Shown here: positions 32,913 to 37,942 of the stretch, piece after piece
Layout of the letters: every line of letters begins with the position of its first letter
Numbering within the stretch: position 1 is the first letter of the stretch
From: H111-94 sp034436045
GTDB lineage: Bacteria; Chloroflexota; Ktedonobacteria; Ktedonobacterales; Ktedonobacteraceae
Direction of reading: 5' to 3'
Assembly (NCBI GenBank): GCA_034436045.1
Contig: DAOTVZ010000199.1
Coordinates: 1 to 37,942 of the forward strand
Length of the DNA: 37,942 nt
Translations under genes and position numbers: made by a program
The notes under the pieces: generated by a model
What the model saw: the letters and a program-made list of their open reading frames with translations, nothing else
The model's database searches: none
Told to the model about the DNA's origin: nothing

Positions 32913-33935
32913 TCACATACCAATATAGCGCGCATAGAGCGAACGCGCGAGCTGCTCATCATCGGTGCCTTTGATGATGGCACGTGCATCGGGGAAGACG
33001 GTGAACTCGTAGCTGTCAACGACGAAGCGTAACAGGAACTGGTTATAGCTGACCTGACCGACCGCTTGCAGATGCCCGGCGAGTGTGGGGAAATCGATCT
33101 TGATGGAGCGTCGGCCCGCGTTGCCGCGTACCTGAACGGCATTGCGTCCACACAGGCTGGTCGCGGCTGTGCCCGCCAGCGATTCGAGAAATTCGTAGTG
33201 ATGCTGACCACAGGCAGGACAATCGGGCTGACGCGGTAGCTCGATGCGCTCGGAGGTGTTCTCCCACACATCTATCCAGACCATCTCGCGGCTCGTTTTC
33301 TCGCTCTTGAGCAGTATTTTCATCGCTTCGGTTGAGGCTAGACCAGTAATCACACCGACAATGCCGTTCAACACACCAGCAGTGTCGCAAGTGGGGGTGG
33401 TGCCAGGAAGGGGCATCTCCGGGAAGACGCAGCGCAGGCAGGCGGTATCGCCGGGGAGAATATTCATGGTGACGCCGTAGGAGGCAATCACCGCGCTGTA
33501 AATCCAGGGTTTCTGATACTTGATGCACACATCGTTCAGCAGGTAGCGCGTCTCAAAGTTATCCGTTGCATCCAGCACCAGGTCGGTTTCACGTACTAAC
33601 GACTCGATGCCTTCGGCGTTAATATCCTCGACCAGAGCCTCGATCTGCACATCGCTATTAGCGCGGCGCAGTTTCTCGGCAGCGGCGATGGCTTTGGGGA
33701 GTCGTCGGGCGATATCATCCTCGTCGTACAATATTTGCCGTTGCAGGTTATTCAGTTCAATATAATCGCGATCAGCAACCACCAGCCGTCCGATCCCGGC
33801 GCGGCAGAGGTTATTGGCAAGTCCCGTGCCGAGCGCACCGCAGCCGATAATGGTGACGGTAGAGGCATGCAGTCGCTCCTGACCCTCTTTCCCAATGGGG
33901 GCAAAGAGAGTCTGTCGTGCATAGCGATCAAGCAT
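32913..33935 (-). CDS. ThiF/MoeB/HesA-family E1-like adenylyltransferase
   Basis: 340 aa. Rossmann ATP-binding site GCGALGTGLANNL (31-43), Asp and Arg residues in VADRDYIELNNLQRQ (53-67), DATDNFETR (122-130). Zinc cysteines: CLRC (166-169) and CPAC (239-242). A Cys in PTCDTAGV (183) is where MoeB/ThiF-type enzymes carry a reactive or conserved Cys. The extra C-terminal module of about 90 residues (about 250-340) has an IDFPTLAGHL…VFPDARAIIKG pattern seen in MoeB-like proteins. It adenylates the C-terminus of a ubiquitin-like sulfur carrier (MoaD or ThiS) for molybdopterin or thiamine synthesis. Neither carrier gene is in the window, so the pathway is undecided. Confidence 0.87.
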   Translation of the reverse strand: MLDRYARQTLFAPIGKEGQERLHASTVTIIGCGALGTGLANNLCRAGIGRLVVADRDYIELNNLQRQILYDEDDIARRLPKAIAAAEKLRRANSDVQIEALVEDINAEGIESLVRETDLVLDATDNFETRYLLNDVCIKYQKPWIYSAVIASYGVTMNILPGDTACLRCVFPEMPLPGTTPTCDTAGVLNGIVGVITGLASTEAMKILLKSEKTSREMVWIDVWENTSERIELPRQPDCPACGQHHYEFLESLAGTAATSLCGRNAVQVRGNAGRRSIKIDFPTLAGHLQAVGQVSYNQFLLRFVVDSYEFTVFPDARAIIKGTDDEQLARSLYARYIGM

Positions 33936-34289
33936 AGTTTCCCTAACCCTTCCCAGTAGAGATAGTATTCATTCCATTGTAACATACCAGGAAATCCGCG
34001 ATATTTCCCGTGTGCGGATAAATTTGTCTCTCATAGCTGTTGAGTATGTATCCTCTCAGCCGATAAGGTAAGTAGGGAAAGAGAGAACGCTGCTCTGTTC
34101 GTAGATTTGAGCAAGCGCATTGCTAGTTTGTCTGCTCTATATTCTCTATGTCAGGAGCGTGTTATCCATAGCCGGTAAGTCTGGACGAGTTGGCAGCAGC
34201 ACAGAACTGTGTTACAATGCAATAAGCGCATTGCCTTTCTGGGGAGCCTGTAACCAGTACCTGTGTGGCATATTGGGAAAGGTCGCCTT
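33936..34289. other. Divergent intergenic region upstream of the receiver genes
   Basis: 354 bp. The 11-mer AAGCGCATTGC occurs twice (34113-34123 and 34224-34234), each inside a small inverted repeat (AGCAA/TTGCT and AATGC/GCATT). A TACAAT -10-like element serves the minus-strand E1 gene, without a good -35. No gene seen. Confidence 0.4.
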
Positions 34290-34736
34290 ATGAGTAATGG
34301 AACTCGCATGAAAACTGTATTGGTTATCGACGATAATCCCACGATTGTGGAATTAATCAAGTATGCCGTGAATTTACAGGGGATTTATCACGTCATCGTC
34401 GCGTATGACGGCGTGCAGGGGCTGGAACGTGTGCATAACGATCACCCTGATTGCGTCATTATTGATGTAAAGATGCCTCGCATGGATGGCTATCAACTGG
34501 TGCGCTGTCTGCGTGGCGACGCGCGCACCGCCAATACGCCGCTCATTATCCTCAGTGCGATGACGCGCGAGGAGGATCTTATGACGGGCCTGCTCTCAGG
34601 AGCCGACGAGTATCTCACCAAACCCTTTAAGCCAGCGGCATTAAATGAAGCGATTGAGCGCGTGCTGCGTCTGACGCCGGAGGAACGACAACGGCGCACG
34701 AATGCCCTTGTGCAAACTCAGACCGACCATTCATAA
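34290..34736 (+). CDS. Stand-alone response regulator receiver protein
   Basis: 148 aa from the ATG at 34290, with GGAAAGG 7 nt upstream; a GTG at 34263 is less likely. CheY-like receiver only: acidic pair Asp14/Asp15 in VIDDNP, phosphoacceptor Asp59 in IIDVKMPRMDGY, switch residue in LSAMT and Lys111 in LTKPFKP, all canonical. The C-terminal helix is followed by a short polar tail with no DNA-binding or enzymatic output domain. It should relay phosphorylation or control a partner by binding. No histidine kinase is adjacent. The next gene is a second, atypical receiver on the same strand. Confidence 0.9.
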   Translation: MSNGTRMKTVLVIDDNPTIVELIKYAVNLQGIYHVIVAYDGVQGLERVHNDHPDCVIIDVKMPRMDGYQLVRCLRGDARTANTPLIILSAMTREEDLMTGLLSGADEYLTKPFKPAALNEAIERVLRLTPEERQRRTNALVQTQTDHS

Positions 34737-34898
34737 TTTACGTTACATTGCTCAGGTCTCATGTCGTTAGCCGAATGGACAGGGTATACTCTATTGGCTG
34801 GTTTCAGGCGTCTCTTCACCAGATAACAGATGGCAATCTATTCTGTTGGCTCTGTTTCGTCTGTCTATTAGCAAAAGATCAGTTATAGAGTAAAAGCC

Positions 34899-35294
34899 GT
34901 GTCCAAATTAGCTATTCTTCTCGTTGATAACGATACGCTTGTCTATCATCGACTTTCACAAATTTTGCAGCAAGACGTCTATCTGCAACATGCCGGTTCG
35001 GTCGCCGAAGCCAGACAGCAACTCGCGGTCACTACGCCCGATTTTGTGATTACAGAGGTTCATTTCAAGGATGCAGAAAGTGGCCTGGAGTTATGCCGCT
35101 ATATCCGTAGTGTTCCTTCGCTCAGCCACCTGCCCATCATGATCTTGACCTCACTGGCAACTATTCAGGATAAAATTGCGGGTTTTAACGCGGGGGCCGA
35201 TGATTATGTCGTAAAGCCTTTCGAGTCAGCCCATCTCGTAGCCCGCATCCGTCTCTTGAGACGGATCAAACATATGGAACGGCAACGGGGATAA
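34899..35294 (+). CDS. Atypical stand-alone receiver protein with Glu at the phosphorylation site
   Basis: 131 aa from a GTG with only a weak RBS. It has the CheY fold by pattern: AILLVDNDTLV, PDFVITEVHF, LPIMILTSLA, GADDYVVKPFE. The expected phosphoacceptor Asp is Glu53 (ITEV), the second residue of the acidic pair is Asn11, and the usual Pro after the acceptor is Lys with a one-residue longer loop. Thr84 and Lys106 are kept. Glu often mimics a phosphorylated Asp, so the protein may be locked in one state rather than phosphorylated. There is no output domain. It sits 162 bp after a canonical receiver, possibly acting with it. Confidence 0.85.
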   Translation: MSKLAILLVDNDTLVYHRLSQILQQDVYLQHAGSVAEARQQLAVTTPDFVITEVHFKDAESGLELCRYIRSVPSLSHLPIMILTSLATIQDKIAGFNAGADDYVVKPFESAHLVARIRLLRRIKHMERQRG

Positions 35295-35298
35295 CAAC

Positions 35299-35325
35299 GC
35301 ATGGCACCTTTGTGGGGTGCCATGC
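35299..35325. terminator. Bidirectional terminator, 10-bp perfect stem
   Basis: GCATGGCACC, 7-nt loop, GGTGCCATGC, between the atypical receiver gene and the convergent end of the ABC transporter operon. Confidence 0.75.
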
Positions 35326-35332
35326 GGAATGC

Positions 35333-36349
35333 CTAGCCGGGGAAGTGGCAGGCGGCGAAGTGATTATGTTGTTTTTCTTCAAGTGGTGGGATCACCTCAC
35401 GGCAGATTGCCTGGGCTTTCCAGCAGCGTGGATGGAAGTTACACCCGCTGGGCGGATTGACCGGGCTGGGCACATCGCCTTCGAGAATGATACGCTTGCG
35501 CCGTGCCTCAATGTTCGGGTCGGGCACGGGAATAGCCGAGAGGAGCGCCTGCGTATAGGGATGCAATGGCAAGGCATACAGGTCTTCGCTCTGTGCCAGC
35601 TCCACCACGCGCCCCAGGTACATCACCGCGACGCGATCACTGATGTGCTTCACGACAGAGAGGTTATGCGCGACAAACAGGTAGGTCAGACCAAACTGGC
35701 CCTGCAAATCTTGTAGCAGGTTCAATACCTGGGCCTGAATCGAGACATCCAGTGCCGAGACCGGTTCATCCGCGACTACAAACGAGGGGCGCAGCGCGAG
35801 GGCACGCGCGATCCCAATACGCTGACGCTGACCACCGCTGAACTCGTGAGGAAAACGGTTCATGTAGCGGGGGTTGATGCCTACGGTATTGAGCAGCTCA
35901 GCAACCTGAGCCTGAATATTCTTGCGCTCGCCGTTCTGTTTGAAATTTTCTAATGGCTCCGCCACGATCTGCCCGACCGTATAGCGCGGGTCGAGCGAGC
36001 CGAAAGGGTCCTGAAAGACCATCTGCATCTTAGCACGCATCTGGCGCAATTCATTCTTAGGCAATGTTGTCAGTTCGACGCCATCAAATTTGACACTGCC
36101 GACCGTTGGCTTAATCAGTTGCAGGATAGCACGACCGGTAGTAGATTTGCCGCAGCCGCTTTCACCCACCAGACCCAGCGTTTCGCCGCGACGAATAAAC
36201 AGGTCAACGCCATCAACGGCTTTCACGCGCGCGACTGTGCGTCCCAGCAGGCCACCTTTAATCGGAAAATGAACTTTCAGCCCTTTGACATCGATCAGTG
36301 TTGTACCTGCTGTCCCGCTCGTTTTAGGAAACTCTACTTGCTGTACCAT
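35333..36349 (-). CDS. Oligopeptide/dipeptide ABC transporter ATPase (OppF/DppF-like)
   Basis: 338 aa; GGGAGCAAT before the ATG. ABC ATPase: Walker A GESGCGKST (about 61-69), Q-loop VFQDPFGSLDPR, signature EFSGGQRQRIGIARAL, Walker B FVVADEPVSALD, switch His in FVAHNLS. The C-terminal oligo_HPY extension has the CNFHPRCWKAQAICRE cysteine cluster typical of peptide-uptake ATPases. It powers import together with the partner ATPase encoded 15 bp upstream in the operon. It is the last gene of the operon, followed by a strong hairpin terminator. Whether the solute is peptide or oligosaccharide cannot be decided, because the binding protein lies outside the window. Confidence 0.92.
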   Translation of the reverse strand: MVQQVEFPKTSGTAGTTLIDVKGLKVHFPIKGGLLGRTVARVKAVDGVDLFIRRGETLGLVGESGCGKSTTGRAILQLIKPTVGSVKFDGVELTTLPKNELRQMRAKMQMVFQDPFGSLDPRYTVGQIVAEPLENFKQNGERKNIQAQVAELLNTVGINPRYMNRFPHEFSGGQRQRIGIARALALRPSFVVADEPVSALDVSIQAQVLNLLQDLQGQFGLTYLFVAHNLSVVKHISDRVAVMYLGRVVELAQSEDLYALPLHPYTQALLSAIPVPDPNIEARRKRIILEGDVPSPVNPPSGCNFHPRCWKAQAICREVIPPLEEKQHNHFAACHFPG

Positions 36350-36364
36350 CTATTGCTCCCTATA

Positions 36365-37342
36365 CTAATCTGGATAGAAGCATGCCACAACCTGCTCACC
36401 GCGCCCAACTGAAGCCAGTTCTGGACGCTCTTGCAGGCAGCGAGATTGAACCTTTGGACAACGCGGCGCGTAGGGGCATCCCTTCGGCGGATTGAGCAGA
36501 TCAGGGGGCTGGCCAGGGATGGGAGTCAGGCGCGTACCACGCGATTCATTAAGACGAGGGATCGAGTTCAGCAACCCGACTGTGTAGGGGTGCGCGGGCG
36601 TCTCAAAGATCTGTTTCACCGGTGCTGACTCAACCACGTGACCAGCATACATCACATTTACATACTGGCAGGTACCGGCCACCACACCCAGGTCATGGGT
36701 AATCAACATGACGGCGGTACCAAATTCTTGTGAAAGCCCCTTCATGAGATCGAGAATCTGTGCCTGGATGGTTACATCCAGCGCGGTAGTTGGCTCATCG
36801 GCAATTAAGAGTTGTGGGTTACAAGCCAGGGCGATGGCGATCATCACACGCTGACGCATGCCGCCGCTAAATTCGTGCGGATAGCTTTTCGCACGCCGTT
36901 TGGCGTCGGGAATGCGCACCAGGTCCAGCATTTCAACTGCACGCTTCCAGGCCTGATCATTCGAGATGCCCTTACGGTGACGCTTCACGGTCTCCGCAAT
37001 CTGGTAGCCGACGGTGAACACAGGGTTGAGTGAGGTCATGGGGTCCTGGAAGATCATCGAAATCTTGCTGCCGCGCAGTTCCGTCAGTTCTTCGATATTT
37101 TTGTCCAGCACGTTCTCGCCATTGAAGTTGATCTCCCCATCCACAATCTTCCCAGGTGGGTTCGCCACCAGGCGCATGATAGAGAGTGCGGTAACACTCT
37201 TACCGCAGCCGCTTTCACCTACTACCCCCAGTGTCTGGCCGGCCTTCACGGAGAATGACACATCATCTACGGCCTTCACAACACCCCGGCGTGTAAAGAA
37301 GTAGGTTTTGAGGTGGTTCACTTCCAACAGATTTTCCGTCAT
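36365..37342 (-). CDS. Oligopeptide/dipeptide ABC transporter ATPase (OppD/DppD-like)
   Basis: 325 aa from the ATG at 37342, chosen because GGAGAT lies about 9 nt upstream; an in-frame ATG at 37369 would add nine residues. ABC ATPase: Walker A GESGCGKSVT, Q-loop IFQDPMTSLNPVF, signature FSGGMRQRVMIAIAL, Walker B LLIADEPTTALD, switch LITHDLG. The C-terminal oligo_HPY region has CPYAPRCPKVQSRC. This is the OppD half of a hetero-dimeric ATPase pair. It is encoded between the permease gene (64 bp upstream) and the OppF-like gene (15 bp downstream), the usual Opp/Dpp order. Confidence 0.92.
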   Translation of the reverse strand: MTENLLEVNHLKTYFFTRRGVVKAVDDVSFSVKAGQTLGVVGESGCGKSVTALSIMRLVANPPGKIVDGEINFNGENVLDKNIEELTELRGSKISMIFQDPMTSLNPVFTVGYQIAETVKRHRKGISNDQAWKRAVEMLDLVRIPDAKRRAKSYPHEFSGGMRQRVMIAIALACNPQLLIADEPTTALDVTIQAQILDLMKGLSQEFGTAVMLITHDLGVVAGTCQYVNVMYAGHVVESAPVKQIFETPAHPYTVGLLNSIPRLNESRGTRLTPIPGQPPDLLNPPKGCPYAPRCPKVQSRCLQERPELASVGRGEQVVACFYPD

Positions 37343-37406
37343 GGGTTTATCTCCACATCGTAGGGACATGATTTAATCTCGTTCGTGATTGGTTATGTCC
37401 ACGCAT

Positions 37407-37942
37407 TTAGTTTTTCCCTCGTGGGTCAAAAGCATCGCGCAAGCCGTCGCCCAGGAATGAGAATGCCAGCACGATAATTGTCAGCACGATAGAGGGTAGC
37501 AATACTTCCCAGGGATAGAGCGAGAGAGTGGTAGCAGCATCCGAGATCATCAAACCCAGGCTGGAGCCAGGGGGCTGCACGCCCAGGTTCAACAGGCTCA
37601 GGCCGGCCTCGCCGATAATTGTGTTTGAGATGTCCAGGGTCGCTGCCACGATGACGATGCTGAACAGGTTGGGCACGATATGTCTGAGGATGATCTTCGC
37701 ATCGCTGCTCCCAACAGTACGGGCGGCCTCAACGAATTGCTGCTCCTTGAGCTGCAAAGTCTGCCCACGCACATAACGCGCCATCAACGGCCAGGCGGTG
37801 AAGGCCAGCGCCAGAGAGACGATTAGCAGGCGTGCATCGCCGTTAGCTCCAATCAGTGGTATCGTACTCAGGTGAGTATCGGCCCAGGGGCCAAAGATGC
37901 CGGCCAGCAGAATGGCAAAGAGCAGACCGGGGAAGGCAAACA
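37407..37942 (-). CDS. Opp/DppC-like ABC transporter permease, 5' end outside window
   Basis: The C-terminal 178 codons of a BPD_transp_1 permease; the frame is open to the window edge. It includes a hydrophobic helix (PGLLFAILLAGIFGPW), another (RLLIVSLALAFTAWPLMARYVRG), the cytoplasmic EAA loop (EQQFVEAARTVGSSDAKIILRHIVPN) that contacts the ATPases, and three further helices ending at FSFLGDGLRDAFDPRGKN, a typical DppC C-terminus. The missing 5' part should carry the N-terminal OppC_N segment. First visible gene of the operon reading permease, OppD-like, OppF-like. Confidence 0.92.
   Translation of the reverse strand, partial: FAFPGLLFAILLAGIFGPWADTHLSTIPLIGANGDARLLIVSLALAFTAWPLMARYVRGQTLQLKEQQFVEAARTVGSSDAKIILRHIVPNLFSIVIVAATLDISNTIIGEAGLSLLNLGVQPPGSSLGLMISDAATTLSLYPWEVLLPSIVLTIIVLAFSFLGDGLRDAFDPRGKN

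Noticed and set aside
1..37942. tRNA, rRNA, phage or transposase genes
   Set aside because: A scan by eye for T-arm consensus, rRNA signatures, integrase and DDE motifs found nothing supportable.

Overview
The window reads as chromosomal DNA of a Chloroflexota bacterium, most likely class Ktedonobacteria. The pointers are a STAND-type AAA ATPase fragment, kinesin-light-chain-like TPR repeats, a membrane-anchored PP2C phosphatase, a DUF6585-like membrane protein, a DUF3303 protein, a stand-alone F420/PNPOx-like protein, a long DERA-type DeoC next to a two-domain ALDH16, and GGGGCGTGAT-type palindromic repeats. The assignment comes from family recognition by eye, not a database search. No rRNA, tRNA, phage or transposase gene was seen.

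Layout. 1-5.9 kb is an untidy signalling region: a STAND ATPase with an abrupt C-terminus, two minus-strand genes (DUF6585-like, PP2C), an N-terminally truncated TPR protein and a frameshifted P-loop kinase. 5.9-14.5 kb is a carbohydrate block. A GH3 beta-glucosidase (minus strand, followed by a small F420-type protein) diverges from galE-galT-inositol-monophosphatase-like-GHMP kinase (plus strand). The shared region of about 310 bp carries a strong promoter on each strand and a LacI/CcpA-like double operator placed over the beta-glucosidase start site. A Cof-type HAD phosphatase converges on the block. The GHMP kinase resembles plant L-arabinokinase more than classic GalK.

14.6-17.4 kb holds small proteins: DUF3303 with a decayed second copy behind it, a 57-aa membrane peptide, a DUF4203-like membrane protein, a 114-aa alpha/beta protein and Hsp20. 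17.7-22.4 kb is tyrS-mtnP-recD2, all on the plus strand. A CapA-like metallophosphatase follows on the minus strand, then a rhodanese-type sulfurtransferase and an IscU-like Fe-S scaffold. Those two are separated by an expanded palindromic repeat array (24785-25188) whose outermost 24 bases are perfect inverted repeats.

25.7-27.0 kb (minus strand) has a flavin reductase-like gene overlapping a 4Fe-4S uracil-DNA glycosylase gene. 27.3-30.9 kb is deoC plus ALDH16, probably for deoxyribose/nucleoside catabolism with oxidation of the aldehyde released. metG and a ThiF/MoeB-like E1 enzyme follow on the minus strand. Then come two stand-alone receiver proteins on the plus strand, the second with Glu at the phosphoacceptor position. 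The window ends in a minus-strand oligopeptide ABC transporter operon (permease cut by the window edge, then two ATPases).

Several convergent gene pairs are separated by long hairpins that probably terminate transcription in both directions. The points most worth a second look are the repeat-element family, the arabinokinase-like galactose operon, the Glu-receiver, and the P-loop gene broken at a CTC-TAA site that a +1 slip would repair.
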